Below are positions 20,613 through 31,800 of a stretch of 64,000 nucleotides of DNA, in pieces. This stretch comes from Taxawa tesnikishii (nom. ined.). Its lineage: Eukaryota > Ascomycota > Dothideomycetes > Dothideales. Each line of letters opens with the position of its first letter. Position 1 is the first letter of the stretch. The notes below the pieces were generated by a model that saw nothing but the letters and a program-made list of their open reading frames with translations, ran no database searches and was not told the DNA's origin. The stretch lies in assembly GCA_030247885.1 (NCBI GenBank), contig JAPDRO010000001.1:372001-436000 (forward strand), read 5' to 3'. A program made the translations under genes and the position numbers.

Positions 20613-22278
20613 ATCAAGCAGCAGCACGCGGCGCAACCACCTCTGTGGCCATCACGCTCGCCCCATTCGGGCCGCCACCCACACTGAATAGGGGCGTCAC
20701 GTTCCCCGTCCTCAGCTCCTCGCTTACTTTTGAGGATACCTCGTTCCACCTCGTCATCGTGTCCGCCTCTGCGTCGAACGCGTACAGCCACCGGTTGCGG
20801 ATCTTGACGGATTCCGGGTCAATCTCGACACCTTCGTTGACATTCTTCAACGCGCTATGCCACCGGTCGCGAAGATCTTCGCCGTTGGTCTGCGATTGGC
20901 GGGTTCGCGCGAAGCGGAGCTTTTCGTAGGTGCGGGTCTGCCATACACATCAGCTCTCGAGGCCAAACTCACTGCCGTACTTGTATTTGATACCAGAGAA
21001 CAAGAGAATGGGGGGGAAAGCACGAGAGGGAAAGGAGGAGGAAGAAGAAGAAGAAGAAGAAGAAGAAGAAGAAGAAGAAGAAGAAGAAGAAGAAGAAGAA
21101 GAAGAAGAAGAAGAAGAAGAAGAAGAAGAAGAAGAAGAAGAAGAAGGACTCACGGCAAGTGCAACGTTATCCTTCCCAGCGAGTTTCAGACAGGCGGCGA
21201 GCACAGCCGCACTCTCCGTCGCCTGACTAGCTCCCTGCGCGCTCGTAGGGAGGTGTGGATGGCAGCTATCGCCCAGCAAAGCGATTCTGTGTCCACGACT
21301 CACCCACGTCGGCAAAGGATCGCGATAGCAGATCTTCCAGTCCAAACACTCCTTCGTCTGCTTTATCGCCGCCGCGATCCGGGGATCCAAGCCCTCGGTC
21401 AACCTGATCACGTCCGCCATATCGCCTTCCTGAAACCAGGACTCCTCGATCTCCATATCCGCCTCGTGGCTCAGTTTGCGCGTCATGATCCAGTTGAACT
21501 CCTCGCCCCCGCGCAGCGTGTTTTGCACCACGTGCGTGTCCTCGCCTATCCACACATTGACGCAGTCGTGGTCCGCGAGCTCCTTGCACAAGGGGTCTTT
21601 CTTGAGATGCGCGCCGGGAAAGTAGGCTCGGTAGCAGGAATACCCGCTGCTCTTTGGCTTGTCGTCGAATCCCAGCACCAACTCCCTCGCCCGGCTCTTG
21701 ATGCCGTCCGCGCCCACGATCACGTCCGCGCTGTCTTCCGCCCCGTTCGCAAAGACCACTCTTGCCCCTTTCTCGTCTTCGGAGTAACTCACCACCTCGT
21801 GCGCCATGTGCAACGGGATCCCGGCATCGCTCACCGCCTTCAAGAACACCTCGTGGTAATCGCCGCGGTGCCCGATGTAGCCCGCCATATCCATGAGCGG
21901 CTGCTGAGCCAGGATCTTGCCGTCGCTCCAGCGCCGGATTTGCATGTCAGGCGCCTGGTTTCCGATCTTTATGAGCGAGTCGTACAGATGTTGCCCGCCC
22001 CATCGTCGCAGCAGTTTGAGCGCGTTCTCGCCGAGACCGAGGGAATCGCCTAGACGTCGGAACTGGCGTAGCTTCTCGTAGACGGTTACGTCGAAGCCTT
22101 GGTTTTTGAGCGCGAGGGCGCAGGCGCAGCCGCCGAGGCCAGCCCCGATGACGAGAGCTGTGGTTTCAATGTTGGTGACGTGCTTTTCGTTCCGTTCTGT
22201 GTTTTCTCGACATCCGAGATGTTTGGAGATCTACATACCTTTCAAAGGCCTTTCTGAGGATGCTTCACTGGCAGCCAT
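20613..22278 (-). CDS. FAD-dependent aromatic monooxygenase (salicylate hydroxylase-like)
   Basis: Class A flavin monooxygenase, probably NAD(P)H-dependent hydroxylation of a phenolic acid; the substrate is not predictable. Three exons on the minus strand: 22278-22239 (MAASEASSERPLK), 22196-21154 and 20937-20613. Introns are 42 nt and 216 nt, the latter filled half by a GAA/TTC tract. Motifs: Rossmann GXGXXG in ALVIGAGLGGCACALAL, the DG motif in DVIVGADGIKSRA, and the second FAD motif in IALLGDSCHPHLPTSAQGA (GD and P conserved; the usual GQGA reads AQGA). About 468 residues, normal for the family, with no frame break. The 22197 acceptor was chosen because the nearer AG at 22183 gives a stop. 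It is divergent from the vanillyl-alcohol-oxidase-like gene 800 bp away, suggesting a shared aromatic pathway (inference). Confidence 0.85.
21041..21146. repeat. (GAA)n / (TTC)n microsatellite, about 35 units
   Basis: An uninterrupted GAA tract of 106 nt inside the last intron of the FAD monooxygenase gene. On the coding (minus) strand it is a TTC polypyrimidine tract starting a few bases after the GTGAGT donor. It generates long artificial open frames of poly-Glu, poly-Arg and poly-Ser. Confidence 0.95.
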
Positions 22279-23079
22279 GGTGCAGATGGGAGCTTACAGA
22301 ATCTTTTTGTAGAAGGTATATGTTGTTATCGTTAGGTACTTTATTCACAGTAGCTGATGCTCCGCAAGGCGAGACGTACATTACAGCAGGCGGTGCAGAG
22401 GTACATAATGTCCCGCCCCCACCTCTGGCATGTGGTTTCTAGAGGCGTGCGCGGCGGCCTTCCGCATGCTGGTGATTGTCGAGTCGTGATGGGGTTTATG
22501 CGGCGGATCTCAGGCGACACGAGTCAGGGTGCGGAGTGGGTGGGGTCGAGGGGAGTCTCCGTGGGGAGTCTTAGCTCTTGGCGAACGCTTGGGACCTCAG
22601 CTCGTCCCTCCATCTCTCTGCTGCAACACCTATCCCGCATCTCCAAGCATGCGTTTCTTGATTACCTCTCGCACAGACGTTCTGCATTGTACTTGGTTGC
22701 CTCCTTCGAAGAACTTTCCATGGGTATCTGTATATTAACATATAACCGACAGTTCGTCAAGACGGTATTTGCCGAATGCGGCTCGCCATGGCGCATGCAG
22801 GTCCGCAAGCGATCAACACACTTTAAGGGGATCCCCGAAAGCACGGTCGATGGTGGCCTCCTCTTGTTGCGTACCGCGACGGAAAGAGGCCGCTGCCTTT
22901 GCCACTCTTGGAAGCTATCTTTCTTTAAGTTGCAGAAGTCTTTTGGTTTTCTATCCATCTCACTCCTCTTGTCTCTGGCCTCTGTTAACCCTACTAAGAG
23001 ATTTCAACCCATTGCCTTTCCTACACACCCTCTCTGGCATCTACCGAACCTACTCTACACTTCATACCACAATACAATC
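22279..23079. other. Shared upstream region of the two flavoenzyme genes
   Basis: An 800-bp head-to-head spacer. An open frame runs in phase into the VAO-like gene from 22357, but its translation is unlike the family, so it is treated as upstream sequence. A CT-rich stretch lies at about 22960-23070 before the start codon at 23080. Confidence 0.5.
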
Positions 23080-24979
23080 ATGGCACAGCCGCCGGAGTTC
23101 GCTCCCACGCCGCTACTGACCGAAAAGTACAGCGGTGTCCCGTCAAGACTGACCAAGGAGGCCGCAGCTGCTCGGGCAAGACTCTACGGCAACAGGACAC
23201 AACCTGCCAGCCGGCCACGCAAGAATGGTGTCAGACTACCGCCTGACACTACGCAAGAAGCCTTCGACGCCGCCATCAAGGAGCTTAAAGGTACACTCGG
23301 CGACGAGAACGTCGAGGTCAGCGATAAGGCGTTAGTAGATGGCTGGTATCTGGAGCACCCCAACACACACGACGCCTTCCACGTCGTTGAGCAGGAAGAA
23401 CTCGTCAGCAGTGCCGTCGTCTTTCCCGGCTCTACCGAAGAGGTCCAAGCAGTCGTGAGATGGGCGAACAAGCACTCCATCCCAGTGTACCCGATCTCGT
23501 TGGGCCGCAACGTCGGCTACGGTGGTGCCGCTCCACGTGTGCCCGGTGGCGTGGTCGTTGATCTCGGCAGGCGGATGAGTAAAGTGCTCAAGATCGACGG
23601 TGACAACGCCAGCTGTGTAGTCGAGCCGGGTGTCACATACTTTGCCCTCTACGAAGAGATCCAGAAACGCAACCTCGCGCTCTGGATCGACTGTCCCGAT
23701 CTAGGCGGTGGCAGCGTGCTCGGCAACGCCATCGACCGCGGGGTAGGTTATACACCATACGGCGACCATTTCGCGAACCACTGCGGCATGGAAGTCGTCT
23801 TGCCCTCTGGCGAGCTGTTGCGCACTGGCATGGGCGCCATGCCCGGCAAGGACGGCTCCGATAACCCGACCTGGCAGTCCTTCCAGCCCGCCTTCGGCCC
23901 CTATGTCGACGGCATCTTCAGCCAGAGCAACTTCGGCATCGTGACCAAGATGGGCTTCTGGTTGATGCCTGACACGCCACATCAGAGCTACTGCTACACC
24001 TTCCCACGCGACGACGACTTTGAAGAGATCGTGGACCTCATCAGACCCCTGGCGCAACAGCGTATACTTGGCAACATCCCGCAGCTGAGATACATCATTC
24101 AAGAGTTGAATGTGACGGGACGACGCAAGCACACGTTCCACTCGTCTCCGACGCCCATGACCCGCGAAGAGATCCGCGAGGCGGCCAAGACGCTGCCGCT
24201 GGGCGACTGCGCCTGGGTGTTCTACGGCACGCAGTACGGGCCGCCCGACTCCATCGCCGCGCAGATGAGAGTGATCCAGGAGTCCTTCGGCAAGATCCCT
24301 GGCTCCAAGCTCTTCCTGCCCAAAGACGTGCCCGAGGATCACTACCTGCACAGCCGGGTGCAGGTCTGCAGCGGGGTCCCCGTGCTACGGGAACTAGATT
24401 GGTTGAACTGGCTGCCCAACGCCGCGCACCTGTTCTTCTCGCCCATCGCACCCACGCGAGGAAAGGATGCGCGCGTGATCCACGAAATCGTAAGAAAGGG
24501 CCATGAGAAGTACGGCTTCGACCTGTTCCCGACGCTGTGTGTGGCCGGACGCGAAATCCATTACATAACGAACATCATCTTCGACCGCGCGGACCCGTCA
24601 CAAAAGGAACGCGCCGTCAAGCTCATGCGTGAACTCATCGCCCAGTGCGCTGCCGAGGGTTATGGCGAGTACAGGACGCACCTCCTGTTTGCGGATCAGG
24701 TCAGTAGCAATATTCACCTTCATGCTTGACGAACTACCCGTGGCGGAGTTTTCATACGCATCGTAACCCTTTTACTGACCGTCGCCATAGGTCGCTCGCA
24801 CATACGGCTGGAACAACCAGGCCCTGATGCGGTTCAACGAGACAATCAAGGACAGTCTTGACCCCAACGGCATCATGGCGCCTGGTCGCAACGGCATCTG
24901 GCCTAAGCGGTTCCGGGGCAAAGGCTGGGAATTAGGTGAGAAGGACGTGGACATGAAGAGGATCGGGCCCAAACTGTAG
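23080..24979 (+). CDS. Vanillyl-alcohol-oxidase-like flavoenzyme
   Basis: FAD enzyme of the VAO / 4-cresol methylhydroxylase family, which oxidises para-substituted phenols. Exon 1 is 23080-24699 and exon 2 is 24791-24979 (intron 91 nt). Family blocks are in order: HPNTHDAFHVVEQEELVSSA, PISLGRNVGYGGAAPRVPGG, DCPDLGGGSVLGNAIDRGVG then YTPYGDHF, FGPYVDGIFSQSNFGIVTKM, LDWLNWLPNAAHLFFSPIAP, GEYRTHLLFADQ and the terminal LDPNGIMAPGRNGIWP. The Asp of CPDLGGG, catalytic in VAO, is present. In the cap-domain block where VAO carries its flavin-linked His, the sequence reads GREIHYI (H494, Y495). About 602 residues, some 40 longer than the Penicillium enzyme because of an N-terminal extension. No signal peptide and no frame break. 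The ATG at 23080 has a good context (AATCATGG). Confidence 0.93.
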
Positions 24980-25255
24980 GAGAAGCATTGGGGTTGGGAG
25001 ATACCTAGTTTGTAGGAGATGTAGAGAGCTTTCGTATACACTAATCACCCCTCTGCTGTGCAGACCGTAACATAGCCCGGGAACACTCATGTTGTATGAT
25101 CTGTTACGCTCAGGATGCTCTTGTGATCCGTGGTGCTACCTCCAAGCAGGGTACTCTCGCTTGTTTTCGGACCGAGTTTAGTGGTGGAAGAAGAGTGCTT
25201 GCTCGGTGAAAGGGTTCTGAATGTCGTGAGACAGTATTCGTTCTTCGTCAGGTCA

Positions 25256-26308
25256 CTAATTCAGGGCTATTGACGCACATGCAGACGCCCCTGGTTGTTC
25301 GGACTTTTCTGTGGATGGTGCCATACCCTTGTGATCCTCTTCGTCAAGTCGCTTCTGCAAGATTGAACGACGCCGAGGTGGATGGTGAGGTGGTTCGACT
25401 GGCTGGTTGGATTTCTCTTTGATACTCACGTTCTTGTACGCTTGGTGGTGGTCGGCAACGGCGTTAGCGCGTTGCTTGGTTAGTTTGACTTCTGATCTGT
25501 TCACCTGCAGTTTTCCGGATGGTTGGGATGCTTGTCTGACCAGAACATTGTGTCGACGAGCGAGCTTCCGGTCAGCTTCCATGAGGTTTTGGTCTCCGTT
25601 CCGCCAGGTGGCCGCGTCAAGTCGCCAGCCTGGCGCGGCTCTTTGGGGATTCATGACTGCCGGTCGAAGCCTGTAGATCCTGCGATCACCATCGTCAAGG
25701 TTGGTTTGGTTCCCAACGTTGATGTTGAGCTTCTTCAGTCGTTCTGCTTCTTCCGGCGTTTCCTCCGCCACGCCTGTGATAACATCGTTGTTCCAGTGGC
25801 ACCTCTCAACTTCTTCGGGCATATCCGCTCGCACTAGGGCTTTGATGGTTCCAGGACCAGACCTGACGATTTCGTACGGCATACCGGCAATAATTGGAAG
25901 CCAAAAGTCCGACTCATCGGGGCGGAACACTGGACGGCGAGCTGTCTCTGAGGGGTACGGACAGCGGTATCCGCAGGCGGGTGGGTACATGCCCTCTATG
26001 TTGTAGGCCTTCCTAAAAGCTGTTCGCTGTCTGCTGAGAGCGTTCCGATGTTGCATCGGCAGCGCTAAATACGATTGCTCTACCCAACTAGCATGTTTTT
26101 GAAGATCGCAGTAGTGGTCGATCGTCTTGCTGGCATAGCTGTGCAGTCGCTTTATGTTCTTTACTGAGCAAGGATCAAGATCACGGCGGCGTGCGGCATC
26201 TTTCATGCGCTCAATGTGCTTGAATAACCCTTGCAGAAGTATGTGGGCTTCGCATAGGCGTTTTCTGACGCTCACTTCGAGGAGAGCTTGGTGATACGCC
26301 ATGTCCAT
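25256..26308 (-). CDS. Hypothetical protein, no family recognised
   Basis: A 350-codon uninterrupted frame starting MDMAYHQALLEVSVRKRL. The first 120 residues are helical and rich in Lys, His and Arg (KHIERMKDAARRRDLD, SVKNIKRLHSYASKTID). A middle part has Cys and Pro residues (YPPACGYRCPYPSE, ESDFWLPIIAGMPYEIV). The tail is basic and low-complexity (PPHHPPRRRSILQKRL). Codon use is looser than in neighbouring conserved genes. It may be lineage-specific. It borders a gene-poor stretch to the right. Confidence 0.5.
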   Translation of the reverse strand: MDMAYHQALLEVSVRKRLCEAHILLQGLFKHIERMKDAARRRDLDPCSVKNIKRLHSYASKTIDHYCDLQKHASWVEQSYLALPMQHRNALSRQRTAFRKAYNIEGMYPPACGYRCPYPSETARRPVFRPDESDFWLPIIAGMPYEIVRSGPGTIKALVRADMPEEVERCHWNNDVITGVAEETPEEAERLKKLNINVGNQTNLDDGDRRIYRLRPAVMNPQRAAPGWRLDAATWRNGDQNLMEADRKLARRHNVLVRQASQPSGKLQVNRSEVKLTKQRANAVADHHQAYKNVSIKEKSNQPVEPPHHPPRRRSILQKRLDEEDHKGMAPSTEKSEQPGASACASIALN

Positions 26309-28820
26309 GTTTTACGCTCGCGCTGCAGTCAGAATCGGCCCGGGAAAGGGGAATCGGTACAAGATCAAGTGAGGATCAGCCTAACAGCAGAGGAAGCATG
26401 CCTTTGTGGTACAGTGTCCTGGATCGTCTAGTAGTGTGTTCAAAGGTCCTGGTTCACTAGACTGTGTCGAAATCGTATGTGTTTTGATGACGTAGACAGC
26501 CACAGTCGTGAAAGTCGACGAGGGCGCAGGATCGAAAGTAAAAGTAAGTGGGTGTCGTTCGGGAAGGCGTCTGGGAACAGTCAATCACCGCGGAGTTTGC
26601 TGGACCGATTACGGAGCTTTGTAAAGCGACGGTTCGCTCTGTGCTTGCGGTGATCTCGAAGGCTTGGGCTGGTCTGCGGCTTGTTGTGCAGCAAGCGTCA
26701 CCTATCCGGTCGCAACGAATAACCTCGTGAGGAGGACTGAACGATGAAACGATTGTGGTGATGGGAGGAGAGAGTGACACGAAGATGCGAGACGTAAGGG
26801 CCGTGCAGGTTTCGCCGAGCAGGAGTGTATAAGGAGATGACAGGCTTGATATCCTTGCCGGAACAGAAGTTTAGTGGGCTACAGCGGACGAGCTGTGCTT
26901 GAGTTAATATCAGGAAAGAAAGGCGTTCTCATGACCATGTCGGGAAGGCGCGTCGGTACTTTCGGTCCGCAAAAACACGGAAATCCTGGACGCTCTTTCC
27001 AAACCTGAGACACATCACACGACACATTCACAAACTAACAAATTCGAATAGCTACGTATTCCGAATGTCTGTCCCCCTTGACCACCATTAGCTTGTCCCT
27101 GCTTGTCTAGCCGTATCCCAGACGGTAAGACCCAACAAATGTACGACAATAGCTGAGGTCAGTATCGGGTGCTGTAGTCCAGCCGGTAGGACATCCGCTG
27201 CTCGCCAGTTCTGGTTGGAGCTTCTTGCGGGGATGCAGTCTTCGATCCTGCCGGCGCCACCTTAACCCTTGTGTAGTGTTTTTGCCGTTGCTTATAGATG
27301 GTTCCGAAATCATGCTCCTCATTAGATTGCAAAGAGCGTGAGCGCTTCGCGTTAAATCAATGGAGATGCTGGTGCCTGGGATACTCTACTATGATTGGAA
27401 CGATCAAAGAGACGGCATGGAGGCATCAAGGAGCACGATATCTTATGGTTGCCAACCGAAAGCTTGTGTGTGCGTTGCTGGGAGTAAAGTACCCGCAAGT
27501 CCAGACATCATCGTGAAGTTCATGTCGTCGCAAAGGGAGTAAAACGGAAGCGCATCAGAAGTGAAGTACGGATGATTAGTCAGCGCTTTAGCGTAGATCT
27601 TTGGGTCAAGAAACTTGCACTTTGTACTGCACATATACAGAACATCATGTCGTCACTTCTGTCGGCAGGACAATGATGCCGTTACCAGACCTCCAGTGGT
27701 TGCTGAAGTTGGATCATTATCGCCAGCAGGCTCAAATCTACAGTTTAGATACATGTAGGCTTGCCCAGACACCTATTCAAGAAGAGCTGGGATGACGAAG
27801 ATGGTTACACGGTTAGACAACTGAGCACAGAATACCAGAACGAGTGCGAGGATATTTTGTGGGATGTACTCAGCTCAGACGCTCCGAGCAAGGCAGTAGA
27901 TCTGTGGCTGTTCGATCATTGCAGATCCGCAGCGCAACGACGCATCACGGAAGCAATATCAACCACCAGAAGCACATATTGGAGGCTTATGGTAGTGCTA
28001 CTAGAGGCGGACGATTCTGTAAGGCATCCGACTGTAAAGGAAACAAGTACCAGTTCACGGTTACATTACTATATGGATCAAATTACCTCTGCGTCAAGCT
28101 GAACTCTATGCGCATCTGACGGTTGACTGAAGCATTCGTCTTAGGTTTCTCAAGGTGAAGAACTAGGGTCACGCGTGCGGAGCAGATGATGGGAACCGTG
28201 TATGTGCTGCAATGCTACGAGGTTTTGTTTCGCCGAGTGCTATCCTTTGCTGTGTCCACATCAAATGTTCAGCAGGGCGGCTCCTCGGAAAGTTGATAGG
28301 TATGCAATATCAGCTTTCGCCATTCACATGCGCCTTGTTAACTCCGTGACTCTGCGCAGACTCCACGCAAACACAACATTGCGAATCCCACCTTTCGATT
28401 TCCGCAAGCTGGATTGAACTGCAACTTATGCTCGTCTGTTGCGTCGTTTGCTGGACGAAAAGAAGATATAGTCCATCCGAGGAAGAGAAACCAGTGTCAC
28501 GCAAGTCGAGTCAACGACAGCTGTAGGCTCGCTGCGACGTTTTACTAAGAAGCACAACGCGCCGATAAGCGGCCCCTCCATCGACGTCTTTGGTCAGCGG
28601 ATCGAAGACCGACCAAACAAAGACCGCAATCGGAAGCGGAGCCTCGAGAAGCCGCATCCAAAACTGAGCGTCACCCATCTACGTCTCAACAAGGATCCCT
28701 CCCGACCCACTGGCTGCCACAATCAGCAGTGACTTCTCCCCTCGACGGATGCTCAACATACACGCCTGCCTTCTCCAAACCTTTGAGCAAACGCGCGCTG
28801 AGCTCATGAGTGTCTGAAGA
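26309..28820. other. Gene-poor 2.5-kb stretch
   Basis: No protein-coding gene, tRNA or repeat could be supported. Open frames are short and conflict between strands. The longest (113 codons, 27761-28102, plus) starts MPRHLFKKSWDDEDGY and shows no known motif. No transposase remnant or terminal inverted repeat was noticed. Confidence 0.4.
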
Positions 28821-31800
28821 ATGCCTAAGCTCAATCATCTTACATGCTCTCTGGAGCTTACTGGGAACAACGTCAAGCTGAGAGAGTTCGGGACCAAATA
28901 TGACGATGCTCAAGTTAACACTTACGTCCCTGTGCCGAAAGAGCAGATGCACTTCAGTATTCACCTTACTTCCGAAGGCTATATAGCCCCTGGTTTGGCC
29001 ATGTTCGTGTTCATCGACGGACAGTACCAATGTAACCGGAGTCGACTCGATCTTCCGTTACCAGCAGAGGGCGTTCCTCCAAGTTCGTACCAGGTCGATT
29101 TACGAGTCCGTCAGAAGGAAGAAATACAACCCAGTGGCGAGTTCATTGGAAGAGAATGGTGCTTTCACCCGCTCAACCTTGGTAAGTCTTCAAACTCTGC
29201 ACCCATGAAACTCGGCTAAACTAGCAGTCTCTCCGGACAAAGCAGACACTGTCAGCAAACAGTTCCTAAATAATCTCGGCAAAATCGAGGTCCTCATTCT
29301 CCGCTGCAAAAATCAGAAAACCCACTTCACGTGCGCTCTTCTAGCCTTACGGACACAGCTCTACCCAAGCCAACCCCAGCCAATCTTCTGATCACCCGAT
29401 TGGTACGAAAAACGACTCCGAAAGTAACCCCCAAAGCTCCGTCAGCAGCTCAACCTAAAACTCCTCCATCTAAAGCGCCTTCGAAAGCTCCCTTAAAAGC
29501 AGTATCGTCAAAGAAACCAGCGAGTAGCATCGGTGGATTTTTCGGTCTCTTCGACGGGGCTGCAGACTACAACCTCGACGGTGTCCCCTATGGCTACGGG
29601 CAAGGCTTAGATCCTTACGCTCGCAATCAGAACTATCGAGGTCCGGAGTACGGCGGTGATTTTCGGCCCGATGTTCGCTATGAGCCTGACCGGGCAAGAC
29701 CTGCGTTTGCCGAACCATTTTCGTACGAAGCTCGTAATGGGGGCAGACCTCGGATACAAGAGTTGGCTAGCGGTCCCACAAACACTCTGGAGCGTCAAGC
29801 TGGTCAAGTCCCTATCATCATCAACAACCACTATCATGGTAGTGCCAAGCCTTCCCGAGCTCCTTCTCAGGCTCCCTCACAGGCTCCGTCACTGCCTCCA
29901 CGCAACAGCATGGGTATGCGAGCGAGCGCCCGTCACGATCTCAAGGAAGGCTTGAGGCGGCAGGGACTAACTGTCAGTGACCCAGTCCTCCAGCACAACC
30001 GCGTCCGGTCAGAGCCGTACCCGCCAAAAGCTCATGCTGCCAATGCCGATGACCTATTCCGGAAGCTTGCGGACGTGGAAGCCAGATTGAATGGATTACT
30101 CGCCGACAAAGACGATGCTCAGGACATTCCCCGGAGAGGAAGACAGCGGCACAGAGCGGTCAGCGCCCAGCGCAACAAGGAACCCCGTACTATGACCAGT
30201 ATCAGCAATCGCGCACTGGGGTATGTTCCAATCCTCACGTAGTATTGTACAGAGTTACACGATCAGACTGACACTTGAGCACAGAACGTCGACCCTTTCA
30301 AAGCCTTTGGCAATACATGGAGAAGAAACGAGATAAAGATGGAAGCCGCCCAGAGTAGAGACGAGAACGCACAGCATCAACGTGGAAACTGGAGCGATGG
30401 AGCGGTGGGTGTGAGCGAAAGCGAGCGAGCTGCCGTGTTACAACTGCTGACTAAATAGTAGGACTTGTGGGCCAACGGCAAGCAGAGCCCCCAAAATCTA
30501 GCTGATGACTGGGAAATGGGCGAGATGCGCTACTCGGACATGCTACGGCAGAGACAAGGGAACCGAAATCGACACATGAAACGGCCAAACGGTGACGTGC
30601 GGGGCGGTCCAGATCCGCGCAGCGACCAGAACGAGCCGGGTTGGGGTACCCCGAGTCAGGAGAGCGTCCCTGGTGCCTGGCCCGGTGATAAAGAACCGAA
30701 GAGTGTCGAGGGCCTTGCCAATATGAGCTGGTGGAAAGAAGCCGAAGCGAGAGCCGCTGGCAGGCATGACTGGAACGCGCAAAACAAGCGAGGAACCCCT
30801 GATCACACCGGATGGACCACGCCCGAGAGTCAGCGCCGCAACCCCGAGCCCGATGGTGACAACAATGTTCGAGACACTGCCACTGGAAGCCGCGAAGCCG
30901 CTTGGAGAAGAGTATCGGGCGGCACACGGACATCTGGCGCGAAAAAGGATTCTGGTTGGGGCAACGGTCAGACTCGCAGCAAGCATGGAGGCAGCCAGGT
31001 CGGCTGGAACACTGGAAGTAAATCACAGTCTGGTAACAATATCGGCTGGGGGATACAGGCAACAAACAGCCTGGCGACAACGAGTCGAAAGCAGGTGATG
31101 ACAGGGGAAACTCAGGTCAGGCCGATGACAAGAACAACCAGGAGAGAGCAAGAACTAATGTTGAGAAAGACAATCGTTCTCATCACCGTTCCCGCTCGCA
31201 GCAGAAGAACGACAACTGGGCCAACGACACGGGCAATACCGGCGGAAACAACTGGCAACCCAAGCACGACAACGCGAACCAGAACGACAACAGTTGGGGA
31301 TACGATCAGCAACAAGCGTCCGGTAATGCTGCCGGTGGCTGGGGCACAATCGGAAATGCGGACAACAATGCTAACAATGACAACGCTAATTGGGGTTCCA
31401 ACGATGATGCGGGCAAGAATGCGAACACCGGCTGGGGTGCCGACAACAAACAACCGCAGGACAACAACGTCAACAACTCTTGGGGCAACGACGATAACAA
31501 GGCGAACGACTCTTGGGGCAACGATGACCAAAAACCGGCATACAAACCCCATTCTATCAAGGTTCGTCGCCCAAGCAGAGCAGCTAAAAGCACCGCCGGC
31601 GAAACCGAAGCCACCTTCCAGATGAAGCCTTACTGGTCCTCCTGGAACAAACCGCCCGAACCGGACCCCGAATCTCCCTCAGCACGCCGCAACCCCTTCA
31701 AATACCCCGCCGAGCCCACCCCGCCATCTCCAGAACCGCAGTCCACCATTCCGTCTCAAGCCAGGTCCGCATCGGTCCTGGCGCGGATTTCTTCCACGAA

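Noticed and set aside
20857-22053. Long open frames through the GAA tract giving poly-Arg, poly-Glu or poly-Ser
   Set aside because: They come from an uninterrupted trinucleotide repeat that lies in an intron of the minus-strand monooxygenase.
22357-23079. In-frame N-terminal extension of the VAO-like gene
   Set aside because: Its translation is unlike VAO family proteins and crosses the likely promoter. The ATG at 23080 has a good context and a family-like start.
27761-28102. 113-codon plus-strand frame in the gene-poor stretch
   Set aside because: No motif, and the overlapping frame at 27844-28119 is equally plausible. Likely chance.
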